Notes under the pieces: generated by a model | The model's database searches: none | The model's input: the letters and a program-made list of their open reading frames with translations, nothing else | Told to the model about the DNA's origin: nothing | NCBI GenBank assembly: GCA_028065135.1 | Contig: JAPTWR010000065.1 | Span: forward strand, 1-52,181 | Reading direction: 5' to 3' | DNA from: Acidithiobacillus sp. | GTDB taxonomy: Bacteria; Pseudomonadota; Gammaproteobacteria; Acidithiobacillales; Acidithiobacillaceae | DNA length: 52,181 bases | Program-made: the position numbers and the translations under genes | Part shown: one piece after another, positions 7,357 to 15,842 of the stretch | Layout: each line of letters begins with the position of its first letter | How positions within the stretch are numbered: the first letter of the stretch is position 1

Positions 7357-9516
7357 ATGACTCAACATATCCCGTATGAATCCCTGGGCAAGGGAAAAAC
7401 AGTCGTCATCCTCATTTTTCTCCTCGCCGCAGTCTGGTATCTCCCTTGGCGGGCGGGAGTCCTGAATGAAGACCATCTGGTTTTTTCTGTTGTTCTATAT
7501 GGAGCGGAGCTTTTCAGTTTCTTTACCATCATGCTCCATCTGTTCATGACCTGGCGTCTGACATTAAGGAAAGCGCCGCCCGCACCCCCCGGTTTGCGGG
7601 TGGCTGTACTCGTACCGACGATCAACGAACCCGTGGGCATGCTGCGCCAGACATTGCTAGGTGCCATCCGTATGGATTATCCCCATCAGACCTGGCTACT
7701 GGACGATGGCCGCCGCCCCCAGATGCGGCGCCTCGCCAGGGAGATCGGGTGCAACTATCTTACGCGCACGGACAACACCGACGCCAAAGCCGGATCCTTA
7801 AATAACGCCCTGCACCATATCGAGGCGGATGTTCTGGCTATCTTTGATGCAGATCATATTCCAGCAAAAGAGTTCCTGACACATACCCTGGGATATTTTA
7901 GCGACGAAAATGTGGCCTTCGTACAGACACCACAGGATTTTTACAATCTCGATTCATACCAGCATATAAAAAATTCGCACAGTCAGAGTATCTGGATGGA
8001 GCAGTCACTTTTCTTTCGCGTGATACAGCGCGGCAAGGACTACTGGAATGCCGCATTCTTTTGCGGTAGCTGTGCGGTGATCCGCCGGACGGCGCTGGAT
8101 AGTATTGGTGGCTTTGCCACGGGAACGGTCACGGAGGATTTGCATACCTCTCTGCGCCTGCACAAAAAGGGTTATACGTCAGTCTATCATCCGGAATCCC
8201 TGGCGTATGGGTTAGCACCGCTATCCATAGGCCCTTATCTGCAGCAGCGCATACGCTGGGGGCAAGGAGCCATGCAGGTGTGGCGCAAAGAGGGCATTCT
8301 GTTCACTCGCGATCTGACCATACCCCAGAGAATCAATTATCTGGCATCAACCATTACCTACTTCGATGGTTGGCAGAAAGGAATATTCTATATTGCACCG
8401 GTGCTGGTATTGGTTCTGGGATGGTTGCCCATCGTTGATATTGCTAGTGTCACCTTTCTGTGGCACTTCATCCCCTATTACGTGCTCACGTTCTGGGCTT
8501 TTGAGGAAATCAATCGCGGCTATGGCCGTGTGCTCCAGACAGAGCAGTTCAATATGACGCGGTTCTGGGCGCTCATGGTGTCAACCTTGGGTTGGTTCAG
8601 AGGAAGAATCACCTTTTCCGTGACGCCAAAGAATGTTAGCTCCCATCATGGAGATCATCACTACATAATCCCCCAATATTCCATACTGGCGGCGAATGCA
8701 ATTGCTATTCCTTTTGGGATATGGGGATTATCTGGGTACGGTGCGCTCCCTACGAGCGCACTGGTGGCCAACATACTATGGTCTTTTGTGAATATCGGGT
8801 TGGCGGCACTGGTGGTGGCTATGACCCTTTTGCGTCGTCACCGGCGCAATGAATATCGCTTTCCCGTACCGCTTGTGGTGCGTATTGATGATCCGTCGGG
8901 TCCGTCGGAACTGGCCATTGCCGAAGACGTATCGCTTTCCGGATTTCGTATTTATTCGCGATTAGCGCAAGAGATGGTCCTACATGATAAAATTAGCGGT
9001 CGCTTGCTGATTCCCGATGGAGAGATTTCATTTTCTGCGGAGGTGATTGGCGAAAATGAGGGCGAAATGGGTAAAGTCCGGACTGTGGGTTGCCGACTCA
9101 TCTGGCCGGACGATGCAGCCAGGGACCGCTTGGGGCTTTTCCTCTACGGCTCGAATTTGCAATGGCGGGTTCTCGGATTGTCGGATCGGGTACATACTCC
9201 CCTAGAGAGTCTACAGCTCTGGTTGATGGGGCACGGAGTCCATGCCAATGCCGTCAGACGTTGGATTCCTGTCTTTTATCAACGGCTTGATGTTTCTGGC
9301 GATCAACAGTGGGTGGGCTTGATTTCCGGCAACACCAGCGGACCCCGCACCTTTTTGACCTATGATGCTCTAGGTTCCGAGGCCGATGTGCAAATGTTGA
9401 TGCAAGGCAAATACCGGCAGCAGTCTTTACGCATCAGGGCGGATTTCAGTGAGCGGGTAGGGAATTCCGTCGCGCCGGTGTATGTCTACCAAGCGGCGGA
9501 ACGTGCCGCCGGGTGA
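7357..9516 (+). CDS. BcsA-like family-2 glycosyltransferase (cellulose-synthase type) with PilZ domain
   Basis: A 719-residue inner-membrane processive synthase. Two N-terminal membrane helices precede the GT-A domain, which carries all synthase motifs: LLDDGRR (116-118), FDADH (164-166), FFCGS (234-238), TED (259-261) and QQRIRW (296-301). More membrane segments follow at about 340-490. A PilZ domain then shows RNEYR (RxxxR, 497-501) and DVSLSG (DxSxxG, 524-529), the c-di-GMP binding signature. It should polymerise a beta-glucan from UDP-sugar when c-di-GMP is high. No bcsB, bcsC or bcsZ is next to it, so export partners and the exact polymer are unknown. CGGAGG precedes the ATG. Confidence 0.9.
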   Translation: MTQHIPYESLGKGKTVVILIFLLAAVWYLPWRAGVLNEDHLVFSVVLYGAELFSFFTIMLHLFMTWRLTLRKAPPAPPGLRVAVLVPTINEPVGMLRQTLLGAIRMDYPHQTWLLDDGRRPQMRRLAREIGCNYLTRTDNTDAKAGSLNNALHHIEADVLAIFDADHIPAKEFLTHTLGYFSDENVAFVQTPQDFYNLDSYQHIKNSHSQSIWMEQSLFFRVIQRGKDYWNAAFFCGSCAVIRRTALDSIGGFATGTVTEDLHTSLRLHKKGYTSVYHPESLAYGLAPLSIGPYLQQRIRWGQGAMQVWRKEGILFTRDLTIPQRINYLASTITYFDGWQKGIFYIAPVLVLVLGWLPIVDIASVTFLWHFIPYYVLTFWAFEEINRGYGRVLQTEQFNMTRFWALMVSTLGWFRGRITFSVTPKNVSSHHGDHHYIIPQYSILAANAIAIPFGIWGLSGYGALPTSALVANILWSFVNIGLAALVVAMTLLRRHRRNEYRFPVPLVVRIDDPSGPSELAIAEDVSLSGFRIYSRLAQEMVLHDKISGRLLIPDGEISFSAEVIGENEGEMGKVRTVGCRLIWPDDAARDRLGLFLYGSNLQWRVLGLSDRVHTPLESLQLWLMGHGVHANAVRRWIPVFYQRLDVSGDQQWVGLISGNTSGPRTFLTYDALGSEADVQMLMQGKYRQQSLRIRADFSERVGNSVAPVYVYQAAERAAG

Positions 9517-9583
9517 CATGGGGCTGCCTCCGGAACCAGATGTTGCCCTAAATATCCTTAGCGGTGGCAAAAGAGGAACCTAA

Positions 9584-11097
9584 ATGTCACTCATTGGTGC
9601 GGGATCAGATCTATTGCCACGTTTTCTCGTACCGAATCCGGGCGAAGAGTCTCTGCTGCGGCGCCATGGTCCATCCATCGCGCCGCGGGCGAGGGCATTT
9701 ACCCATCGCTGGGCAGCACTCCTGCATCAGGAGAAGAGTCTACAACCCCTGCTGCACAAGCCTTTCCTGGCGCTGGCGCTGCCACTCATAGAGGGCCATT
9801 ATGCCGCGCTTTTGGGCACAGACTATGACGCCGGACGACGGGCGTGCTTGCAGCACGCGGGCGACCTCCCGCGATCTATTCTATCGGGCTATTACCCAGG
9901 TAAACCGGATGCTGACGCATCCGCAACCCGAGTCGTCCATAGAGGATATCCTGTCCCGAGGAGTCAGCCTGATCGCCAATATCCTGCAAGCTCCCTTGGT
10001 CTGGATTGGTATTGCTCCCAATGGACAATCGGAGTTGTCCATTGCGGCTGCGGCGAGTCCTGGGGTTTCGGGCCTCGCCAGCATGCGGGTATCGGTTGAT
10101 CCTGACGTTCCAGAAGGGGCTGGACCCAGTGGGCAGTCTGTCCGTTCGGGGCAGCCTTATGTCTGCCATCGTGACGACCCGATTATGGCGCCCTGGCGGA
10201 ATCTGGCCATCGCTAACGGCATCGGGGGCTTTGCGGGTGCGCCCTTTTATCTCAATGAAGGTGACCGGGGAATCGTTTCTATTTGCCGGCGCGATGAGGA
10301 AAGCTTCCCAGAAGATGTCGTGGGCCTGATTTTCCATCTGGCCGAAGATGTCGGGACCTTTCTGGATCGGCTGTGCAACCTCTTAAATCAACTGGTGAGC
10401 AATATCCATATTGCCTTGGATGAATATCATAGCCGTCAACAATTGGCGGCTGAACGAGAGTCTCATGCTTGGCAAGCCCACCACGATTGCCTCACCGGTC
10501 TGCCCAATCGACTCGGCCTTGCCCGGCGTTTGGGCGACGCCAGCGCCCGGGCACTTCGCCATGAGCGACTGCTGGCCGTGGGGATGCTCGATCTCGATGA
10601 TTTCAAGGCCATTAATGATATCCATGGACACGCCATTGGTGATCGTCTCCTGGTGGATATGGCCGGACGCTTGAAACGGGCTCTGCGCCATACAGATTTT
10701 GCCGCGCGCCTGGGGGGTGACGAATTTGTACTGGTGCTGGAAGACCTGCAGGATCTGGGCTACTTGGAGGCGGTCATCGCCAAGGTGGGCGAGGTCCTCT
10801 GTTGGGCTGATCCAAGGGTTGGCTGTGAAAAATCTCCAGTGGCTGGCGACGACGCCACTGCTGAATACGTTGTCCTCCCCCATAACGGCCGCTATCGTGG
10901 CCTTGGGGTTGACGGGCACGACCATCGACATCGCCCATCATGCCTACCACCGGGTGTTGGAGGCCACGCTCAAAGCCTTCCGGACGGAGGGCACGGTGGA
11001 CTGGACAGTCGCCGAAGATGCGGCCGATTTCTTCCAGCAAACCCTGTTCAGCGCGATTCGTGAGACAAACGGGCACCCCCACGTTCCCACGCCCTAA
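9584..11097 (+). pseudogene. Broken GAF-GGDEF diguanylate cyclase gene
   Basis: Three reading frames in succession make up one damaged gene. The first (9584 to about 9850) encodes an unrecognised N-terminal sensor region starting MSLIGAGSDLLPRF. A shift near 9840-9870 moves to a frame encoding a GAF domain (SIEDILSRGVSLIANILQAP) and the first half of a GGDEF domain with DCLTGLPNR, an RHTD inhibitory site and an intact GGDEF. Near 10800 similarity stops before the second half of the cyclase fold, and another frame continues to 11097 with TIDIAHHAYHRVLEATLKAF. Two breaks plus loss of half the catalytic domain argue for a pseudogene. A sequencing error could explain the first break but hardly the second. 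Confidence 0.7.
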
Positions 11098-11513
11098 AAC
11101 CCTGTCAGCATAACCTCTCCCGCCCGTCGACACCCTTAATATGCCAGATATCCTCCTGCTATGTAGACCCTGTTTTCGCCAGAGATGGTTGCAACACCAG
11201 CGCCTGTATCTTTTCTGAAGCAAGTTCGCACCCACCGTGAATGCTGTGTTACGCGCGGCAACAGTAGCGTTTCAGGGAACCCATAGCAAATTGGAGCAGG
11301 AATTGTTGCGGATCCTTTACAAATTGCATTCGGCAATGACGCTTGAATCCATAAACATAACAATTAAAAACAATTAGTTACAATAGTGGCATAGGGGTTG
11401 CTATAGGAAAGGCGTCCCTCCCGAAGTTTTGGGGACGCATTAAAGCGACGATCCAGGATGATCAGAAGATCCTTCTGGAACCTTTTGGGAACACGAATTG
11501 ATTGGAGGAAGTC
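11098..11513. other. Long leader of the amyloid-like operon, no gene
   Basis: These 416 bases hold no credible gene. The part just upstream of the sigma-54 promoter is AT-rich (about 11335-11386, with AACAATTAAAAACAATTAG), as expected for DNA bent by an activator loop. A ribosome-binding site TTGGAGGAAGTC precedes the ATG at 11514. Confidence 0.5.
11387..11402 (+). promoter_or_regulatory. Sigma-54 (-24/-12) promoter of the amyloid-like operon
   Basis: TGGCATAGGGGTTGCT matches the TGGCAC-N5-TTGCW consensus with one mismatch, and GG and GC are separated by exactly 10 bases. It stands alone in a gene-free leader, 112 bases upstream of the repeat protein start, in the correct orientation. The VpsR-like activator encoded at 16958-18346 is the obvious candidate partner. 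Confidence 0.75.
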
Positions 11514-12572
11514 ATGAAAAAGTCAGCCCTTTTAGTTTCTGCATTGGCTCTTGCGTTTTCTGGTGCCGCGTTTGCTCGGGACAACGGGAATCCACCCCCA
11601 CCCCCACCCCACCATTCGGCCAAACCCGCCAAGGCCAATAGCGACGTGGTGAAGCTGGGTGTGGTTCACGGTAATTCAGTCTCTGCAACCAGTGGTACCG
11701 GGTTGAACAACAGCCAGACCAATATCGGCTCCGATGCCGCCATCAATAACCAAGCCTTTGAAAACGCGACTGGTGTCGTTTCGGTCAACCAGAACAGTGG
11801 TGCCAATGGCTTGCTGCAAAATCAGACCCAGGTGCAGGTGAATGCCGTCAGTGGTGACATCAAAGCGAAAATGGAGAGCGTGGATCTGGGTTTGGTGCAT
11901 GGAAACCGGATCGGAGTAAGCACCGACGGTGCCCAGACCAATTATAACGGCAACGCCTATCTGGGCGACCATGCCTTTGCCAACACAGCGGGTATCATTT
12001 CCCTCAACCAGAACAGTGGCGCCAACAGCCTTCTGGACAATCAGACCAACGTGCAGGTCAACGAATTGAGTCCTTGCGCCAATGGTAGCTGCTTTACCGG
12101 CAAAGTGGATTTGATCTCTTTGCAGGGGGGCGCCGTCCTGGGAAACACGGTCAACATCTCCGCTGATCCTGGGTACAACTGGTACGGTCAGAACGGTCTG
12201 ACCAATTACAATGCCAATGCCACCATCAATGGCGATACCTTCAACGGCGCATCGGGCATCATCTCGGCCAACCAGAACAGCGGCGCCAACAGCCTCCTGC
12301 AGAATCAGACCAACGTACAGGTCAGCCAAGTGGGTTCCAGCAGCGGCAACGCCTTTGGCGCGCTGGGGGGTGTAGTAGCGGGGAACGCTCTGCAGGTATC
12401 TGCCACGGGCAATCCGTGCAATCCGTGTGCATTCACCCAGGCGAACTATGCGGCTAACGCCACCATCGGTGGCAACGCTTTCCAGCATGCCTCTGGCGTG
12501 ATCGCGCTCAACCAGAACACTGGTGCCAACAGCATGTTGCAGAACCAGACCTCGATCCAGGTCAACAACTAA
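11514..12572 (+). CDS. Fap-like secreted amyloid subunit with four repeats (FapC-like)
   Basis: A 352-residue secreted protein, low in charge and rich in Asn, Gln, Gly and Ser. A signal peptide (1-21, cleavage after AFA) is followed by a run of six prolines (27-32). Four repeats cover about 45-110, 123-183, 197-270 and 280-352. Each ends in a near-identical block such as NQNSGANSLLQNQTNVQV, with an ATINGDTFNGASG-type stretch before it. Cys pairs sit in linkers (188/193 and CNPC 302-305). Such Asn/Gln repeats separated by linkers are the layout of Pseudomonas FapC, the fibre subunit. The start at MKKSALL is chosen over an ATG 12 bases upstream because GGAGG fits it. It heads a five-gene operon with a C39 peptidase. 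The amyloid role is inferred. Confidence 0.78.
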   Translation: MKKSALLVSALALAFSGAAFARDNGNPPPPPPHHSAKPAKANSDVVKLGVVHGNSVSATSGTGLNNSQTNIGSDAAINNQAFENATGVVSVNQNSGANGLLQNQTQVQVNAVSGDIKAKMESVDLGLVHGNRIGVSTDGAQTNYNGNAYLGDHAFANTAGIISLNQNSGANSLLDNQTNVQVNELSPCANGSCFTGKVDLISLQGGAVLGNTVNISADPGYNWYGQNGLTNYNANATINGDTFNGASGIISANQNSGANSLLQNQTNVQVSQVGSSSGNAFGALGGVVAGNALQVSATGNPCNPCAFTQANYAANATIGGNAFQHASGVIALNQNTGANSMLQNQTSIQVNN

Positions 12573-12647
12573 GTCACGCGATGCAAGGTGGGGGGTGCCA
12601 AAGTCTCGGCATTCCCTATTTTTACCAAGAATGTGAGGAGAGAGATC

Positions 12648-13007
12648 ATGAACATTCGCATGCGTCACTTATTCATGACGGGTATTTTGCTGTCCTGGGC
12701 ATTCGGCGCGCAAGCGGCGACCTTGCCGATGGATGGCGTATCCGCTTTGGCCTTGCTGGGTACTGCCGTAGGCACCCAGGCGTTAGTACATTCTGCGGGC
12801 AAGGCGTTGCCCAATCAGAGCTTGTCCACCCTGGTGATGAATGGGACATCAGCGGGAAATACTGTGGGTAATGGGGTCGTTACCGGTAGCAATATCATCC
12901 AGGGCGGTGCCTTCGGCAATGCCTCCGGTTTTGTAACGGTCATTCAGAATTCCGGCAATAATGTCCTCATTCAGAATGCGATGCAAATCAACCTGACCAT
13001 GCATTGA
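12648..13007 (+). CDS. Small secreted single-repeat protein (FapB/FapE-like partner)
   Basis: A 119-residue protein with a signal peptide (about 1-23, FGAQA). Its C-terminal half contains one copy of a unit related to the upstream repeats: GNASGFVTVIQNSGNNVLIQ followed by NAMQINLTMH. It could be the nucleator or minor subunit of the fibre, comparable to FapB, but it is far shorter than FapB, so the match is by repeat style and position only. The ATG at 12648 follows GTGAGGAGAGAG; an upstream in-frame ATG has no such site. The C39 peptidase gene starts 12 bases after its stop, so translation is probably coupled. Confidence 0.7.
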   Translation: MNIRMRHLFMTGILLSWAFGAQAATLPMDGVSALALLGTAVGTQALVHSAGKALPNQSLSTLVMNGTSAGNTVGNGVVTGSNIIQGGAFGNASGFVTVIQNSGNNVLIQNAMQINLTMH

Positions 13008-13019
13008 TGGGAGTTTCTC

Positions 13020-13733
13020 ATGTCTACTAAACGCTGGTTGTTGGCAATGGCTTCACTATTGGTCACGCTGGCCCTGAGTCAGGGGCAGGCCGTGGCCGAT
13101 GCTTATTTGGCAACCGCTGGCGGTCAATTCAATATTCCCGTCAAGAGCATGAATGCCATGCGCTTTCAGTCGGTGATCCATCAACAATATGACTTTAGTT
13201 GTGGATCCGCGGCGGTGGCCACCTTACTCACCTATAGCTATAACGATCCCGCGGATGAGATGAAGGTTTTCAAGTGGATGTGGGATCATGGTGATAAACC
13301 AGTCATCGAGAAGGAAGGGTTTTCCCTGCTCGATATGAAAAACTATCTGGACGCCCACGGCTTCGCCGCCAACGGCTTCCGGACTTCTTTGCGCAATCTG
13401 GCCAAGGTGAATCTGCCGGCGATTGCCCTTATCGATTTTAACGGCTACATGCATTTTGTGGTGGTGAAAGGAGTCGAGCAGGATGAGGTGCTGGTCGGCG
13501 ATCCGGCCTTGGGCTTACGCCTTATCTCCCGGAAATCCTTTGATGCCATGTGGAAGAAAAACGGGATTCTTTTTGTCATTACCAGTGGGCCGGGTATCAA
13601 GATGGCCAAGGCCTCCTTTAACAGCATTGCCGAATGGGACAAAGTACCCCGCGCACCGCTGGCTGCAGCCATGCAGCAGCAACCGTCGCTGGGTTCCTTC
13701 CTGCTCACGCTGCCTCGGGCAGGAAGTTTTTGA
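13020..13733 (+). CDS. Periplasmic C39-family peptidase (FapD-like)
   Basis: A 237-residue cysteine peptidase of family C39, the fold that cuts double-glycine leaders in bacteriocin exporters and occurs as FapD in amyloid operons. A signal peptide (about 1-26, AVA-D) sends it to the periplasm. The catalytic residues are visible: Gln55/56 before YDFSCGSAAVATLL (Cys61), His145 in GYMHFVVVKG, and Asp161 in VGDPALG. There is no ABC transporter fused to it, unlike bacteriocin C39 proteins. Two proteins encoded just downstream carry RGG motifs that resemble double-glycine sites and are candidate substrates. Confidence 0.88.
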   Translation: MSTKRWLLAMASLLVTLALSQGQAVADAYLATAGGQFNIPVKSMNAMRFQSVIHQQYDFSCGSAAVATLLTYSYNDPADEMKVFKWMWDHGDKPVIEKEGFSLLDMKNYLDAHGFAANGFRTSLRNLAKVNLPAIALIDFNGYMHFVVVKGVEQDEVLVGDPALGLRLISRKSFDAMWKKNGILFVITSGPGIKMAKASFNSIAEWDKVPRAPLAAAMQQQPSLGSFLLTLPRAGSF

Positions 13734-13763
13734 AGCATCTTAAAATAACCGGAGGAAATGATC

Positions 13764-14312
13764 ATGGATGAGTTCGCTTGCAAGTCGAAACAGTCTTTTC
13801 AGCATACCCTGATGAGTGCCGTGATCATCCTCAGCATGGCAGAACCCGCCAGTGCGTCGGTCATGCCGGTGCTCGGAATGCCGGTGCCTGTAGCTGAGTT
13901 GGCGAAATTGCGCGGAGGTTTTGAGGTCGGGGGCATGATGGTGAAGTTTGGTGTGGAGATGACCACCTATATCAATGGAATGCTGGCATCACGCTCGGGG
14001 ATCGACTCCGGCTCTAGCAGTAATAGCATCATCGCATCGCAGAATACCCGTGTTCAGCAGACCATGGTCGTGGCACAGGGAAATGGTGTACAGCAGGTAG
14101 TGCAGGTGGGAAATGCGAACCAGGTTTCCAGCAGCCTCCTCAACCAGGCCACCAGCGCCTTGGCGGTGGTGCAGAACAACCTCGATAACCAGGTGATCCA
14201 GCATGCGACCGTAATCAACCTGGATGTCAGCAACGGGATCCATACCCAGCAAATGACCCAGATTGGTCAGGCGCTGCAGCAGGGTAACATTCGGAGTTTG
14301 AACGTCCCGTAG
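13764..14312 (+). CDS. Secreted protein with double-glycine-like ELAKLRGG motif, Gln/Asn-rich
   Basis: A 182-residue protein. Residues 1-32 look like a signal peptide (TLMSAVIILSMAEPASAS). At 45-52 the sequence ELAKLRGG fits the ELxxIxGG consensus cut by C39 peptidases, followed by FEVGGMMVKFGVEMTTYING. The C-terminal half (about 95-170) is rich in Gln, Asn and Val, with QNTRVQQTMVVAQGNGVQQV and VVQNNLDNQVIQHATVINL, in the style of the fibre subunit. Start choice: an ATG lies 6 bases earlier but only 2 bases from GGAGG, so the second ATG is preferred. It may be a Fap accessory or minor subunit (FapA/FapE position). The family is not recognised with certainty. Confidence 0.72.
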   Translation: MDEFACKSKQSFQHTLMSAVIILSMAEPASASVMPVLGMPVPVAELAKLRGGFEVGGMMVKFGVEMTTYINGMLASRSGIDSGSSSNSIIASQNTRVQQTMVVAQGNGVQQVVQVGNANQVSSSLLNQATSALAVVQNNLDNQVIQHATVINLDVSNGIHTQQMTQIGQALQQGNIRSLNVP

Positions 14313-14338
14313 GCGGATAGGACGGGAAGGGGGATGCC

Positions 14339-14758
14339 ATGTTTAGGAAGATGATACGGACGACAATCGGTGCCGGGCTGGTGCTGGGAATATGGGCCTG
14401 GGCACCCGTCATGGCGGCAGAATCAGCGGGCGGTCATGACTTTCCGGCAATGCAACCTGCGGCCTTCGATAGGGGCGCTATCGTCAGCAACACCGTCTTG
14501 CGTCAAGCCCGTGGTGGGGGAATAACTGTACCCAGCTTGGCAGTCTCTGCCCATCAAATGCCGGTGGTCATGCTCTGGGATGAGTTGCCCATACCGGCCA
14601 CATCCTCCAACACCCTAGAATCGGGTGGCAATTCTCGGGGCAACACCCAAAATGGCGTCAGGCCAAACGCATCGCAGTCGTTGGTGGTAATCCTGCCCAA
14701 TTTGCAAAATCTGCCAGCGTCTGTGATGCAGACATCTGGTTCCTTCAGCGGCAACTAA
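14339..14758 (+). CDS. Secreted protein of unknown family with RGG motif
   Basis: A 139-residue protein with a clear signal peptide (1-26, ending PVMA). At 54-60 the text LRQARGG echoes the LRGG of the preceding gene product and is followed by GITVPSLAVS. The rest is rich in Ser, Asn, Pro and Leu and ends QTSGSFSGN, with no known domain seen. It lies 26 bases behind the previous gene, has GGAAGGGGGATGCC before its ATG, and is the last gene of the operon. A role in fibre secretion, processing or anchoring is inferred only from context. Confidence 0.65.
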   Translation: MFRKMIRTTIGAGLVLGIWAWAPVMAAESAGGHDFPAMQPAAFDRGAIVSNTVLRQARGGGITVPSLAVSAHQMPVVMLWDELPIPATSSNTLESGGNSRGNTQNGVRPNASQSLVVILPNLQNLPASVMQTSGSFSGN

Positions 14759-14785
14759 CCTTCTATGGAAACGGATGGAAAAGCT

Positions 14786-14804
14786 GAAACGCGTAGAGCG
14801 TTTC
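14786..14804 (+). terminator. Possible terminator hairpin after the amyloid-like operon
   Basis: GAAACGC-GTAGA-GCGTTTC forms a perfect 7-base stem 27 bases after the last stop codon. No T-run follows, so it may act as a processing or protection hairpin instead of an intrinsic terminator. Confidence 0.35.
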
Positions 14805-14858
14805 CAGAACCCGCAAACAAAAAATTATTGTCGATACATGGTGCCATAGAGAATCTCA

Positions 14859-14925
14859 AAGCTTGTCGGCTCGGCACCTTCCACGGCGCACCGGAAAATG
14901 CCAGCAAAAACGCCTCGACAAGCTT
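14859..14925. repeat. Inverted repeat with 10-base arms
   Basis: AAGCTTGTCG (14859-14868) is repeated in inverse orientation as CGACAAGCTT (14916-14925) with a 47-base spacer. The right arm is also part of a 12-base palindrome, GACAAGCTTGTC (14917-14928). It lies in the gene-poor gap between the operon and the barrel gene. It could be a protein-binding site or the trace of a lost element. Confidence 0.4.
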
Positions 14926-15035
14926 GTCTACGGTATTAATCACCGTTTTTAGGAGCCAGAACTGTCTATACACTTGCTCAATGTGTGCAGGGATCATACG
15001 CCGCTCTATTAGGTAGCTGAAAAAGGTTAAAAGGC

Positions 15036-15428
15036 ATGAATACAAATAAAACACTCCCCGCACACGCGCACCAAATACATCCATATGATCATAAAGTGAA
15101 TAGTGTTCATTTGGATTATTTCTCATCGTCAGGGACCCGGTTACTTCTCCAGGCCCCCTGCTTTGTTTTTGATGAACTCTGTTATCGCTTAGGGAATTCT
15201 TACAAGGCCAAGTGCTGGATGGCAGCGCGCCTGGAAGAGGTCTGTTCCCTGTCCCAAGATGCCATCGAGGGATATATCAACATGATGGCCGATCATCTGT
15301 TGGAAAAATGGAATCCTGGCGCGGTCCACGGCCTGGGTGCCCACCCCAGAACACAGCGTATCAAGGTATTCCAGTTTTCCATGGACGACCCGGTCAGTGA
15401 GACGGTTCGGCACGAATCCACACAGTAG
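15036..15428 (+). CDS. Hypothetical protein (130 residues)
   Basis: I do not recognise this protein. It has an AAAAGGC site before the ATG, no signal peptide and no membrane segment, and a balanced composition that looks coding, for example SYKAKCWMAARLEEVCSLSQ and GYINMMADHLLEKWNPG. The first 35 residues are His- and Asn-rich. It lies between the amyloid-like operon and the convergent barrel gene, so it could belong to the system, but nothing in the sequence shows a role. A longer minus-strand frame overlaps its first part and is less convincing. Confidence 0.45.
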   Translation: MNTNKTLPAHAHQIHPYDHKVNSVHLDYFSSSGTRLLLQAPCFVFDELCYRLGNSYKAKCWMAARLEEVCSLSQDAIEGYINMMADHLLEKWNPGAVHGLGAHPRTQRIKVFQFSMDDPVSETVRHESTQ

Positions 15429-15842
15429 CAACGCAATGAGCAAACCAAATACTGATTGCCCAATGCCGATAACCCAGACAAATAAACGCTAGTGCCAACG
15501 ATAACTGCTTTTTCGGCTGCAACGGCGTTTTGAAAATCTGGCGGTTTTATGATTCGCGGGAAACGTCGGTGGCGGGTGGCGCCGAAACATCCCAACACCC
15601 TGAGTTAACGCTGCTTCTCTTGCCTCCTTCTCAAGGTGAAACATAAGGAAGAAAGAGGCATGGCAATGCGTCATCGGTTCTGCATGGCGGCATTGATGGC
15701 AATGTGTGGGGAGTGGAACCGACCATGGTGGCCCATGGTCGACGCGCCTACTGGAGCCGCTTTCGGAGAGGGATCCGGCCGGTATTCTGATTGAGTTTCG
15801 GTCCCGAAGGTGCCTTGCGACGCAATATGTCCCCGAATGCCC
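15429..15842. other. Gap between hypothetical gene and barrel gene
   Basis: About 410 bases without a supported gene. A 44-codon frame at 15660-15794 starts after GGAAGAAAGAGGC and opens with MAMRHRFCMAALMAMCG, like the stub of a broken secreted protein, but it has no family. CCATGGTGGCCCATGG near 15722 is a local palindrome. The region separates convergent transcription units, yet no good terminator is visible. Confidence 0.35.

Noticed and set aside
11780..12570. Spaced DNA repeats that might suggest a CRISPR-like array
   Set aside because: The copies are 210-270 bases apart, diverge at third codon positions and stay in frame, so they reflect protein repeats.
11676..12668. 330-residue minus-strand frame opposite the repeat protein
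   Set aside because: Its repeats only mirror the DNA repeats of the real gene, and it has no start signal or recognisable domain.
14755..15126. Minus-strand 123-residue open frame
   Set aside because: No ribosome-binding site or recognisable domain; it overlaps the plus-strand hypothetical gene and the inverted repeat region.
15660..15794. 44-residue plus-strand frame with a signal-like start
   Set aside because: Has a fair ribosome-binding site but the sequence after the first 15 residues looks like no protein; may be a broken stub, not a supported gene.
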